Positions 1 through 12,710 of a stretch of DNA of 64,000 nucleotides are shown piece after piece. Source of the stretch: Cladorhizidae sp. MBARI D1340-BT2. Taxonomy: Eukaryota; Porifera; Demospongiae; Poecilosclerida; Cladorhizidae. The position numbers were made by a program, and so were the translations under genes. The DNA is taken from positions 434,001 to 498,000 of the forward strand of contig JAQNBH010000022.1 of the NCBI GenBank assembly GCA_028752905.1, in the 5' to 3' direction. Numbering within the stretch: position 1 is the first letter of the stretch; each line of letters opens with the position of its first letter. Below the pieces are notes generated by a model. It searched no databases and had not been told where the DNA came from. It saw only the letters and a program-made list of their open reading frames with translations.

Positions 1-396
1 ATGGACTTGCAAGATAGGTATCTCTCAGTGTTCTCTATCTTGAGCTAAACATGTTAGCTTCATAGATTCTCCACACTTCACTGAATAGACTTGATATATA
101 GCTCTAAAGGTAGGCCTCTCTCTGTTCTCTCTCTTGATACCAAACATCCATATATTCTGCATACATAGAATCACAAGATAGGTTTCTCTATGTGTTCTCT
201 ATCTTGATGCTAAACAGGTTAGCTTCATAGATTCTCCACACTTCACTGTATAAACTTGATATATAGCTAATAAGATAGGTCTCTCCCTGTGCTCTCTGTT
301 GATATCAAACATCCATAATATTCTGCACACTTCACTGTAATGGACTTGATATGATTCGAATGATAGGTTTCATTATGTGTTCTCTATCTTGATATT

Positions 397-757
397 TGCC
401 CTAATTTGGTCTATATGTTTCTCATTTTTCCCCCAAAAATCTTATTATTTTGCCGTAAAGCTCATAACTTTTCTACACTTTACCCAAAAAAGATAATTTT
501 TATATCACCGGATAGCCCTTTTAATTATCTGTCTTTTATACGTGCCAAAATTTTGAGTACTCTAAGTATTAGCAAGTTATGGTAATTTGAAGTGGTAAGG
601 TTTGCGATCTTTCCTGGCGTTTTCCAGTTGCCAAAGCGGTGGCCTGCCAGTGAAAACCACTACATTTATTGATAATCTGTTGACATGTTGAAGATAAGGG
701 CCTTCTCTATCAGTTGACAAACTCTGGGACTTTGGTCTTGTTAATTAGGGCAGTTAT
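397..757 (+). repeat. Non-subrepeated core of the monomer (example copy)
   Basis: This segment of about 360 bp occurs once per monomer and shows no internal tandem structure. Its first half, about 430-590, is rich in C, T and A runs and differs most between units (TATTATTTTGCC, TGCTTTTTTGCC or TGTTATTTTGCC; TACCC, TATCC or TACTC). Its second half, about 600-757, includes CTGGCGTTTTCCAGTTGCC and CTGCCAGTGAAAA and differs less. Small inverted repeats are present, such as TGGC-CT-GCCA. I recognise no coding, tRNA or transposon-terminus signature. Its origin is unknown; a captured single-copy or transposon-derived piece is a guess. Confidence 0.8.
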
Positions 758-1303
758 GAATTGTACTCTTACTTGATGCTAAACATGTTAGCTTCGTAGA
801 TTATCCACACTTCACTGAATAGACTTGATGTATAGCTATTAAGATAGGACTCTCTAAGTGCTCTCTCTTGATACCAAACATCCATATATTCTGCACACTT
901 CACTGTAATGGACTTGCAAGATATGTATCTCTTCGTGTTCTCTATCTTGAGCTAAACATGTTAGCTTCATAGATTCTCCACACTTCACTGAATAGACTTG
1001 ATATATAGCTCTAAAGGTAGGCCTCTCTCTGTTCTCTCTCTTGATACCAAACATCCGTATATTCTGCATACATAGAATCACAAGATAGGTTTCTCTATGT
1101 GTTCTCTATCTTGATGCTAAACAGGTTAGCTTCATAGATTCTCCACACTTAACTGTATAAACTTGATATATAGCTAATAAGATAGGTCTCTCCCTGTGCT
1201 CTCTGTTGATATCAAACATCCATAATATTCTGCACACTTCACTGTAATGGACTTGATATGATTCGAATGATAGGTTTCATTATGTGTTCTCTATCTTGAT
1301 ATT
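758..1303 (+). repeat. Alpha/beta subrepeat cluster inside the monomer (example copy)
   Basis: Two related short repeats alternate here. Alpha (about 85-97 bp) carries GCTAAACATGTTAGCTTC followed by CCACACTTCACTG. Beta (about 68-89 bp) carries ACCAAACATCC followed by TTCTGCA and usually CACTTCACTG. Both begin with a GATAGG-like motif and a CTCT-rich stretch and share TTGATATATAGCT-like ends. In this copy the order is alpha 758-841, beta 842-918, alpha 919-1014, beta 1015-1082, alpha 1083-1179, beta 1180-1268 and the truncated alpha 1269-1303. One alpha plus one beta is about 173 bp. The pattern repeats in every monomer, so the kilobase monomer arose by adding a core to an older short tandem repeat, or by the core capturing it. 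Confidence 0.85.
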
Positions 1304-1815
1304 TGCCCTAATTTGGTCTATATGTTTCTCATTTTCCCCCCAAAAATCTTATTATTTTGCCGTAAAGCTCATAACTTTTCTACACTTTATCCAAAAAAGA
1401 TAATTTTTATATCACCGGATAGCCCTTCTAATTATCTGTCTTTTGTACGTGCCAAAATTTTGAGTACTCTAAGTATTAGCAAGTTATGGTGATTTGAAGT
1501 GGTAAGGTTTGCGATCTTTCCTGGCGTTTTCCAGTTGCCAAAGCGGTGGCCTGCCAGTGAAAAACCACTACATTTATTGATAATCTGTTGACATGTTGCA
1601 GATAAGGGCCTTCTCTATCAGTTGATAAACTCTGGGACTTTGGTCTTGTTAATTAGGGCAGTTATGAATTGTACTCTTACTTGATGCTAAACATGTTAGC
1701 TTCGTAGATTATCCACACTTCACTGAATAGACTTGATGTATAGCTATTAAGATAGGACTCTCTAAGTGCTCTCTCTTGATACCAAACATCCATATATTCT
1801 GCACACTTCACTGTA
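908..1815 (+). repeat. Representative full-length monomer (908 bp)
   Basis: A typical complete unit. In order it has an alpha subrepeat (919-1014), beta (1015-1082), alpha (1083-1179), beta (1180-1268), the first 35 bp or so of another alpha (1269-1303), the non-repeated core (about 1304-1672), a shortened alpha and a beta that runs into the next unit. This copy has some private changes, for example CTTCGTG where most units have CTCAGTG. It also carries CTTAACTG in the second alpha, a variant shared with the units at 3631, 5447, 8171, 19961 and 23591, so it marks one lineage of the array. No promoter, polyadenylation signal arrangement or long reading frame makes the unit look like a gene. 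Confidence 0.9.
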
Positions 1816-4800
1816 ATGGACTTGCAAGATAGGTATCTCTCAGTGTTCTCTATCTTGAGCTAAACATGTTAGCTTCATAGATTCTCCACACTTCACTGAA
1901 TAGACTTGATATATAGCTCTAAAGGTAGGCCTCTCTCTGTTCTCTCTCTTGATACCAAACATCCGTATATTCTGCATACATAGAATCACAAGATAGGTTT
2001 CTCTATGTGTTCTCTATCTTGATGCTAAACAGGTTAGCTTCATAGATTCTCCACACTTCACTGTATAAACTTGATATATAGCTAATAAGATAGGTCTCTC
2101 CCTGTGCTCTCTGTTGATATCAAACATCCATAATATTCTGCACACTTCACTGTAATGGACTTGATATGATTCGAATGATAGGTTTCATTATGTGTTCTCT
2201 ATCTTGATATTTGCCCTAATTTGGTCTATATGTTTCTCATTTTTCCCCCAAAAATCTTATTATTTTGCCGTAAAGCTCATAACTTTTCTACACTTTACCC
2301 AAAAAAGATAATTTTTATATCACCGGATAGCCCTTTTAATTATCTGTCTTTTATACGTGCCAAAATTTTGAGTACTCTAAGTATTAGCAAGTTATGGTAA
2401 TTTGAAGTGGTAAGGTTTGCGATCTTTCCTGGCGTTTTCCAGTTGCCAAAGCGGTGGCCTGCCAGTGAAAACCACTACATTTATTGATAATCTGTTGACA
2501 TGTTGAAGATAAGGGCCTTCTCTATCAGTTGACAAACTCTGGGACTTTGGTCTTGTTAATTAGGGCAGTTATGAATTGTACTCTTACTTGATGCTAAACA
2601 TGTTAGCTTCGTAGATTATCCACACTTCACTGAATAGACTTGATGTATAGCTATTAAGATAGGACTCTCTAAGTGCTCTCTCTTGACACCAAACATCCAT
2701 ATATTCTGCACACTTCACTGTAATGGACTTGCAAGATAGGTATCTCTCAGTGTTCTCTATCTTGAGCTAAACATGTTAGCTTCATAGATTCTCCACACTT
2801 CACTGAATAGACTTGATGTATAGCTCTAAAGGTAGGCCTCTCTCTGTTCTCTCTCTTGATACCAAACATCCGTATATTCTGCATACATAGAATCACAAGA
2901 TAGGTTTCTCTATGTGTTCTCTATCTTGATGCTAAACAGGTTAGCTTCATAGATTCTCCACACTTCACTGTATAAACTTGATATATAGCTATTAAGATAG
3001 GTCTCTCCCTGTGCTCTCTGTTGATATCAAACATCCATAATATTCTGCACACTTCACTGTAATGGACTTGATATGATTCGAATGATAGGTTTCATTATGT
3101 GTTCTCTATCTTGATATTTGCCCTAATTTGGTCTATATGTTTCTCATTTTTCCCCCAAAAATCTTGCTTTTTTGCCGTAAAGCTCATAACATTTTTACAC
3201 TTTACCCAAAAAAGATAATTTTTATATCACCGGATAGCCCTTCTAATTATCTGTCTTTTGTATGTGCCAAAATTTTGAGTACTCTAAGTATTAGCAAGTT
3301 ATGGTGATTTGAAGTGGTAAGGTTTGCGATCTTTCCTGGCATTTTCCAGTTGCCAAAGCGGTGGCCTGCCAGTGAAAAACCACTACATTTATTGATAATC
3401 TGTTGACATGTTGCAGATAAGGGCCTTCTCTATCAGTTGACAAACTCTGGGACTTTGGTCTTGTTAATTAGGGCAGTTATGAATTGTACTCTTACTTGAT
3501 GCTAAACATGTTAGCTTCGTAGATTATCCACACTTCACTGAATAGACTTGATGTATAGCTATTAAGATAGGACTCTCTAAGTGCTCTCTCTTGATACCAA
3601 ACATCCATATATTCTGCACACTTCACTGTAATGGACTTGCAAGATATGTATCTCTCAGTGTTCTCTATCTTGAGCTAAACATGTTAGCTTCATAGATTCT
3701 CCACACTTCACTGAATAGACTTGATATATAGCTCTAAAGGTAGGCCTCTCTCTGTTCTCTCTCTTGATACCAAACATCCGTATATTCTGCATACATAGAA
3801 TCACAAGATAGGTTTCTCTATGTGTTCTCTATCTTGATGCTAAACAGGTTAGCTTCATAGATTCTCCACACTTAACTGTATAAACTTGATATATAGCTAA
3901 TAAGATAGGTCTCTCCCTGTGCTCTCTGTTGATATCAAACATCCATAATATTCTGCAAACTTCACTGTAATGGACTTGATATGATTCGAATGATAGGTTT
4001 CATTATGTGTTCTCTATCTTGATATTTGCCCTAATTTGGTCTATATGTTTCTCATTTTCCCCCCAAAAATCTTATTATTTTGCCGTAAAGCTCATAACTT
4101 TTCTACACTTTATCCAAAAAAGATAATTTTTATATCACCGGATAGCCCTTCTAATTATCTGTCTTTTGTACGTGCCAAAATTTTGAGTACTCTAAGTATT
4201 AGCAAGTTATGGTAATTTGAAGTGGTAAGGTTTGCGATCTTTCCTGGCGTTTTCCAGTTGCCAAAGCGGTGGCCTGCCAGTGAAAAACCACTACATTTAT
4301 TGATAATCTGTTGACATGTTGCAGATAAGGGCCTTCTCTATCAGTTGACAAACTCTGGGACTTTGGTCTTGTTAATTAGGGCAGTTATGAATTGTACTCT
4401 TACTTGATGCTAAACATGTTAGCTTCGTAGATTATCCACACTTCACTGAATAGACTTGATGTATAGCTATTAAGATAGGACTCTCTAAGTGCTCTCTCTT
4501 GATACCAAACATCCATATATTCTGCACACTTCACTGTAATGGACTTGCAAGATAGGTATCTCTCAGTGTTCTCTATCTTGAGCTAAACCTGTTAGCTTCA
4601 TAGATTCTCCACACTTCACTGAATAGACTTGATATATAGCTCTAAAGGTAGGCCTCTCTCTGTTCTCTCTCTTGATACCAAACATCCGTATATTCTGCAT
4701 ACATAGAATCACAAGATAGGTTTCTCTATGTGTTCTCTATCTTGATGCTAAACAGGTTAGCTTCATAGATTCTCCACACTTCACTGTATAAACTTGATAT

Positions 4801-7800
4801 ATAGCTATTAAGATAGGTCTCTCCCTGTGCTCTCTGTTGATATCAAACATCCATAATATTCTGCACACTTCACTGTAATGGACTTGATATGATTCGAATG
4901 ATAGGTTTCATTATGTGTTCTCTATCTTGATATTTGCCCTAATTTGGTCTATATGTTTCTCATTTTCCCCCCAAAAATCTTGCTTTTTTGCCGTAAAGCT
5001 CATAACATTTTCACACTTTACCCAAAAAAGATAATTTTTATATCACCGGATAGCCCTTCTAATTATCTGTCTTTTGTACGTGCCAAAATTTTGAGTACTC
5101 TAAGTATTAGCAAGTTATGGTGATTTGAAGTGGTAAGGTTTGCGATCTTTCCTGGCGTTTTCCAGTTGCCAAAGCGGTGGCCTGCCAGTGAAAAACCACT
5201 ACATTTATTGATAATCTGTTGACATGTTGCAGATAAGGGCCTTCTCTATCAGTTGACAAACTCTGGGACTTTGGTCTTGTTAATTAGGGCAGTTATGAAT
5301 TGTACTCTTACTTGATGCTAAACATGTTAGCTTCGTAGATTATCCACACTTCACTGAATAGACTTGATGTATAGCTATTAAGATAGGACTCTCTAAGTGC
5401 TCTCTCTTGATACCAAACATCCATATATTCTGCACACTTCACTGTAATGGACTTGCAAGATATGTATCTCTCAGTGTTCTCTATCTTGAGCTAAACATGT
5501 TAGCTTCATAGATTCTCCACACTTCACTGAATAGACTTGATATATAGCTCTAAAGGTAGGCCTCTCTCTGTTCTCTCTCTTGATACCAAACATCCGTATA
5601 TTCTGCATACATAGAATCACAAGATAGGTTTCTCTATGTGTTCTCTATCTTGATGCTAAACAGGTTAGCTTCATAGATTCTCCACACTTAACTGTATAAA
5701 CTTGATATATAGCTAATAAAATAGGTCTCTCCCTGTGCTCTCTGTTGATATCAAACATCCATAATATTCTGCACACTTCACTGTAATGGACTTGATATGA
5801 TTCGAATGATAGGTTTCATTATGTGTTCTCTATCTTGATATTTGCCCTAATTTGGTCTATATGTTTCTCATTTCCCCCCCAAAAATCTTATTATTTTGCC
5901 GTAAAGCTCATAACTTTTCTACACTTTATCCAAAAAAGATAATTTTTATATCACCGGATAGCCCTTCTAATTATCTGTCTTTTGTACGTGCCAAAATTTT
6001 GAGTACTCTAAGTATTAGCAAGTTATGGTAAGTTGAAGTGGTAAGGTTTGCGATCTTTCCTGGCGTTTTCCAGTTGCCAAAGCGGTGGCCTGCCAATGAA
6101 AAACCACTACATTTATTGATAATCTGTTGACATGTTGCAGATAAGGGCCTTCTCTATCAGTTGACAAACTCTGGGACTTTGGTCTTGTTAATTAGGGCAG
6201 TTATGAATTGTACTCTTACTTGATGCTAAACATGTTAGCTTCGTAGATTATCCACACTTCACTGAATAGACTTGATGTATAGCTATTAAGATAGGACTCT
6301 CTAAGTGCTCTCTCTTGATACCAAACATCCATATATTCTGCACACTTCACTGTAATGGACTTGCAAGATAGGTATCTCTCAGTGTTCTCTATCTTGAGCT
6401 AAACCTGTTAGCTTCATAGATTCTCCACACTTCACTGAATAGACTTGATATATAGCTCTAAAGGTAGGCCTCTCTCGGTTCTCTCTCTTGATACCAAACA
6501 TCCGTATATTCTGCATACATAGAATCACAAGATAGGTTTCTCTATGTGTTCTCTATCTTGATGCTAAACAGGTTAGCTTCATAGATTCTCCACACTTCAC
6601 TGTATAAACTTGATGTATAGCTATTAAGATAGGTCTCTCCCTGTGCTCTCTGTTGATATCAAACATCCATAATGTTCTGCACACTTCACTGTAATGGACT
6701 TGATATGATTCGAATGATAGGTTTCATTATGTGTTCTCTATCTTGATATTTGCCCTAATTTGGTCTATATGTTTCTCATTTTCCCCCCAAAAATCTTGCT
6801 TTTTTGCCGTAAAGCTCATAACATTTTCACACTTTACCCAAAAAAGATAATATTTATATCACCGGATAGCCCTTCTAATTATCTGTCTTTTGTACGTGCC
6901 AAAATTTTGAGTACTCTAAGTATTAGCAAGTTATGGTGATTTGAAGTGGTAAGGTTTGCGTTCTTTCCTGGCGTTTTCCAGTTGCCAAAGCGGTGGCCTG
7001 CCAGTGAAAAACCACTACATTTATTGATAATCTGTTGACATGTTGCAGATAAGGGCCTTCTCTATCAGTTGATAAACTCTGGGACTTTGGTCTTGTTAAT
7101 TAGGGCAGTTATGAATTGTACTCTTACTTGATGCTAAACATGTTAGCTTCGTAGATTATCCACACTTCACTGAATAGACTTGATGTATAGCTATTAAGAT
7201 AGGACTCTCTAAGTGCTCTCTCTTGATACCAAACATCCATATATTCTGCACACTTCACTGTAATGGACTTGCAAGATAGGTATCTCTCAGTGTTCTCTAT
7301 CTTGAGCTAAACATGTTAGCTTCATAGATTCTCCACACTTCACTGAATAGACTTGATGTATAGCTCTAAAGGTAGGCCTCTCTCTGTTCTCTCTCTTGAT
7401 ACCAAACATCCGTATATTCTGCATACATAGAATCACAAGATAGGTTTCTCTATGTGTTCTCTATCTTGATGCTAAACAGGTTAGCTTCATAGATTCTCCA
7501 CACTTCACTGTATAAACTTGATATATAGCTATTAAGATAGGTCCCTCCCTGTGCTCTCTGTTGATATCAAACATCCATAATATTCTGCACACTTCACTGT
7601 AATGGACTTGATATGATTCGAATGATAGGTTTCATTATGTGTTCTCTATCTTGATATTTGCCCTAATTTGGTCTATATGTTTCTCATTTTCCCCCCAAAA
7701 ATCTTGCTTTTTTGCCGTAAAGCTCATAACATTTTCACACTTTACCCAAAAAAGATAATTTTTATATCACCGGATAGCCCTTCTAATTATCTGTCTTTTG

Positions 7801-9078
7801 TACGTGCCAAAATTTTGAGTACTCTAAGTATTAGCAAGTTATGGTGATTTGAAGTGGTAAGGTTTGCGATCTTTCCTGGCGTTTTCCAGTTGCCAAAGCG
7901 GTGGCCTGCCAGTGAAAAACCACTACATTTATTGATAATCTGTTGACATGTTGCAGATAAGGGCCTTCTCTATCAGTTGACAAACTCTGGGACTTTGGTC
8001 TTGTTAATTAGGGCAGTTATGAATTGTACTCTTACTTGATGCTAAACATGTTAGCTTCGTAGATTATCCACACTTCACTGAATAGACTTGATGTATAGCT
8101 ATTAAGATAGGACTCTCTAAGTGCTCTCTCTTGATACCAAACATCCATATATTCTGCACACTTCACTGTAATGGACTTGCAAGATATGTATCTCTCAGTG
8201 TTCTCTATCTTGAGCTAAACATGTTAGCTTCATAGATTCTCCACACTTCACTGAATAGACTTGATATATAGCTCTAAAGGTAGGCCTCTCTCTGTTCTCT
8301 CTCTTGATACCAAACATCCGTATATTCTGCATACATAGAATCACAAGATAGGTTTCTCTATGTGTTCTCTATCTTGATGCTAAACAGGTTAGCTTCATAG
8401 ATTCTCCACACTTAACTGTATAAACTTGATATATAGCTAATAAGATAGGTCTCTCCCTGTGCTCTCTGTTGATATCAAACATCCATAATATTCTGCACAC
8501 TTCACTGTAATGGACTTGATATGATTCGAATGATAGGTTTCATTATGTGTTCTCTATCTTGATATTTGCCCTAATTTGGTCTATATGTTTCTCATTTTCC
8601 CCCCAAAAATCTTATTATTTTGCCGTAAAGCTCATAACTTTTCTACACTTTATCCAAAAAAGATAATTTTTATATCACCGGATAGCCCTTCTAATTATCT
8701 GTCTTTTGTACGTGCCAAAATTTTGAGTACTCTAAGTATTAGCAAGTTATGGTAATTTGAAGTGGTAAGGTTTGCGATCTTTCCTGGCGTTTTCCAGTTG
8801 CCAAAGCGGTGGCCTGCCAATGAAAAACCACTACATTTATTGATAATCTGTTGACATGTTGCAGATAAGGGCCTTCTCTATCAGTTGACAAACTCTGGGA
8901 CTTTGGTCTTGTTAATTAGGGCAGTTATGAATTGTACTCTTACTTGATGCTAAACATGTTAGCTTCGTAGATTATCCACACTTCACTGAATAGACTTGAT
9001 GTATAGCTATTAAGATAGGACTCTCTAAGTGCTCTCTCTTGATACCAAACATCCATATATTCTGCACACTTCACTGTA

Positions 9079-12000
9079 ATGGACTTGCAAGATAGGTATC
9101 TCTCAGTGTTCTCTATCTTGAGCTAAACCTGTTAGCTTCATAGATTCTCCACACTTCACTGAATAGACTTGATATATAGCTCTAAAGGTAGGCCTCTCTC
9201 GGTTCTCTCTCTTGATACCAAACATCCGTATATTCTGCATACATAGAATCACAAGATAGGTTTCTCTATGTGTTCTCTATCTTGATGCTAAACAGGTTAG
9301 CTTCATAGATTCTCCACACTTCACTGTATAAACTTGATGTATAGCTATTAAGATAGGTCTCTCCCTGTGCTCTCTGTTGATATCAAACATCCATAATGTT
9401 CTGCACACTTCACTGTAATGGACTTGATATGATTCGAATGATAGGTTTCATTATGTGTTCTCTATCTTGATATTTGCCCTAATTTGGTCTATATGTTTCT
9501 CATTTTCCCCCCAAAAATCTTATTATTTTGCCGTAAAGCTCATAACTTTTCTACACTTTATCCAAAAAAGATAATTTTTATATCACCGGATAGCCCTTCT
9601 AATTATCTGTCTTTTGTACGTGCCAAAATTTTGAGTACTCTAAGTATTAGCAAGTTATGGTAATTTGAAGTGGTAAGGTTTGCGATCTTTCCTGGCGTTT
9701 TCCAGTTGCCAAAGCGGTGGCCTGCCAATGAAAAACCACTACATTTATTGATAATCTGTTGACATGTTGCAGATAAGGGCCTTCTCTATCAGTTGACAAA
9801 CTCTGGGACTTTGGTCTTGTTAATTAGGGCAGTTATGAATTGTACTCTTACTTGATGCTAAACATGTTAGCTTCGTAGATTATCCACACTTCACTGAATA
9901 GACTTGATGTATAGCTATTAAGATAGGACTCTCTAAGTGCTCTCTCTTGATACCAAACATCCATATATTCTGCACACTTCACTGTAATGGACTTGCAAGA
10001 TAGGTATCTCTCAGTGTTCTCTATCTTGAGCTAAACCTGTTAGCTTCATAGATTCTCCACACTTCACTGAATAGACTTGATATATAGCTCTAAAGGTAGG
10101 CCTCTCTCGGTTCTCTCTCTTGATACCAAACATCCGTATATTCTGCATACATAGAATCACAAGATAGGTTTCTCTATGTGTTCTCTATCTTGATGCTAAA
10201 CAGGTTAGCTTCATAGATTCTCCACACTTCACTGTATAAACTTGATGTATAGCTATTAAGATAGGTCTCTCCCTGTGCTCTCTGTTGATATCAAACATCC
10301 ATAATGTTCTGCACACTTCACTGTAATGGACTTGATATGATTCGAATGATAGGTTTCATTATGTGTTCTCTATCTTGATATTTGCCCTAATTTGGTCTAT
10401 ATGTTTCTCATTTTCCCCCCAAAAATCTTGCTTTTTTGCCGTAAAGCTCATAACATTTTCACACTTTACCCAAAAAAGATAATATTTATATCACCGGATA
10501 GCCCTTCTAATTATCTGTCTTTTGTACGTGCCAAAATTTTGAGTACTCTAAGTATTAGCAAGTTATGGTGATTTGAAGTGGTAAGGTTTGCGTTCTTTCC
10601 TGGCGTTTTCCAGTTGCCAAAGCGGTGGCCTGCCAGTGAAAAACCACTACATTTATTGATAATCTGTTGACATGTTGCAGATAAGGGCCTTCTCTATCAG
10701 TTGATAAACTCTGGGACTTTGGTCTTGTTAATTAGGGCAGTTATGAATTGTACTCTTACTTGATGCTAAACATGTTAGCTTCGTAGATTATCCACACTTC
10801 ACTGAATAGACTTGATGTATAGCTATTAAGATAGGACTCTCTAAGTGCTCTCTCTTGATACCAAACATCCATATATTCTGCACACTTCACTGTAATGGAC
10901 TTGCAAGATAGGTATCTCTCAGTGTTCTCTATCTTGAGCTAAACCTGTTAGCTTCATAGATTCTCCACACTTCACTGAATAGACTTGATATATAGCTCTA
11001 AAGGTAGGCCTCTCTCGGTTCTCTCTCTTGATACCAAACATCCGTATATTCTGCATACATAGAATCACAAGATAGGTTTCTCTATGTGTTCTCTATCTTG
11101 ATGCTAAACAGGTTAGCTTCATAGATTCTCCACACTTCACTGTATAAACTTGATGTATAGCTATTAAGATAGGTCTCTCCCTGTGCTCTCTGTTGATATC
11201 AAACATCCATAATGTTCTGCACACTTCACTGTAATGGACTTGATATGATTCGAATGATAGGTTTCATTATGTGTTCTCTATCTTGATATTTGCCCTAATT
11301 TGGTCTATATGTTTCTCATTTTCCCCCCAAAAATCTTATTATTTTGCCGTAAAGCTCATAACTTTTCTACACTTTATCCAAAAAAGATAATTTTTATATC
11401 ACCGGATAGCCCTTCTAATTATCTGTCTTTTGTACGTGCCAAAATTTTGAGTACTCTAAGTATTAGCAAGTTATGGTAATTTGAAGTGGTAAGGTTTGCG
11501 ATCTTTCCTGGCGTTTTCCAGTTGCCAAAGCGGTGGCCTGCCAATGAAAAACCACTACATTTATTGATAATCTGTTGACATGTTGCAGATAAGGGCCTTC
11601 TCTATCAGTTGACAAACTCTGGGACTTTGGTCTTGTTAATTAGGGCAGTTATGAATTGTACTCTTACTTGATGCTAAACATGTTAGCTTCGTAGATTATC
11701 CACACTTCACTGAATAGACTTGATGTATAGCTATTAAGATAGGACTCTCTAAGTGCTCTCTCTTGATACCAAACATCCATATATTCTGCACACTTCACTG
11801 TAATGGACTTGCAAGATAGGTATCTCTCAGTGTTCTCTATCTTGAGCTAAACCTGTTAGCTTCATAGATTCTCCACACTTCACTGAATAGACTTGATATA
11901 TAGCTCTAAAGGTAGGCCTCTCTCGGTTCTCTCTCTTGATACCAAACATCCGTATATTCTGCATACATAGAATCACAAGATAGGTTTCTCTATGTGTTCT

Positions 12001-12710
12001 CTATCTTGATGCTAAACAGGTTAGCTTCATAGATTCTCCACACTTCACTGTATAAACTTGATGTATAGCTATTAAGATAGGTCTCTCCCTGTGCTCTCTG
12101 TTGATATCAAACATCCATAATGTTCTGCACACTTCACTGTAATGGACTTGATATGATTCGAATGATAGGTTTCATTATGTGTTCTCTATCTTGATATTTG
12201 CCCTAATTTGGTCTATATGTTTCTCATTTTCCCCCCAAAAATCTTGCTTTTTTGCCGTAAAGCTCATAACATTTTCACACTTTACCCAAAAAAGATAATA
12301 TTTATATCACCGGATAGCCCTTCTAATTATCTGTCTTTTGTACGTGCCAAAATTTTGAGTACTCTAAGTATTAGCAAGTTATGGTGATTTGAAGTGGTAA
12401 GGTTTGCGTTCTTTCCTGGCGTTTTCCAGTTGCCAAAGCGGTGGCCTGCCAGTGAAAAACCACTACATTTATTGATAATCTGTTGACATGTTGCAGATAA
12501 GGGCCTTCTCTATCAGTTGATAAACTCTGGGACTTTGGTCTTGTTAATTAGGGCAGTTATGAATTGTACTCTTACTTGATGCTAAACATGTTAGCTTCGT
12601 AGATTATCCACACTTCACTGAATAGACTTGATGTATAGCTATTAAGATAGGACTCTCTAAGTGCTCTCTCTTGATACCAAACATCCATATATTCTGCACA
12701 CTTCACTGTA
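9079..12710 (+). repeat. HOR: 1816 bp dimer in two copies
   Basis: Units at 9079 and 9987 form a pair repeated at 10895 and 11803, exactly 1816 bp away. All four share AAACCTGTTAGC, CTCTCGGTTCTC and CATAATGTTCTGC. Within each pair the first unit has TATTATTTTGCC, TTTATCC and CTGCCAATG. The second has TGCTTTTTTGCC, GATAATATTTATATC and TTTGCGTTC. By eye I found no difference between the two dimer copies, so the duplication is recent. The unit at 6355 has the same variants as the second unit of the pair. Confidence 0.85.

Noticed and set aside
790..806. CENP-B box
   Set aside because: CTTCGTAGATTATCC has TTCG but lacks the required A and CGGG positions of the 17 bp box. I noticed no better match in the monomer.
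854..1081. A 75-codon reading frame on the minus strand
   Set aside because: It lies wholly inside alpha/beta subrepeats, has repeated peptide pieces (RIYGCLVSRE-like), is not kept open in other monomers and depends on private changes of the unit at 908. It is a chance frame.
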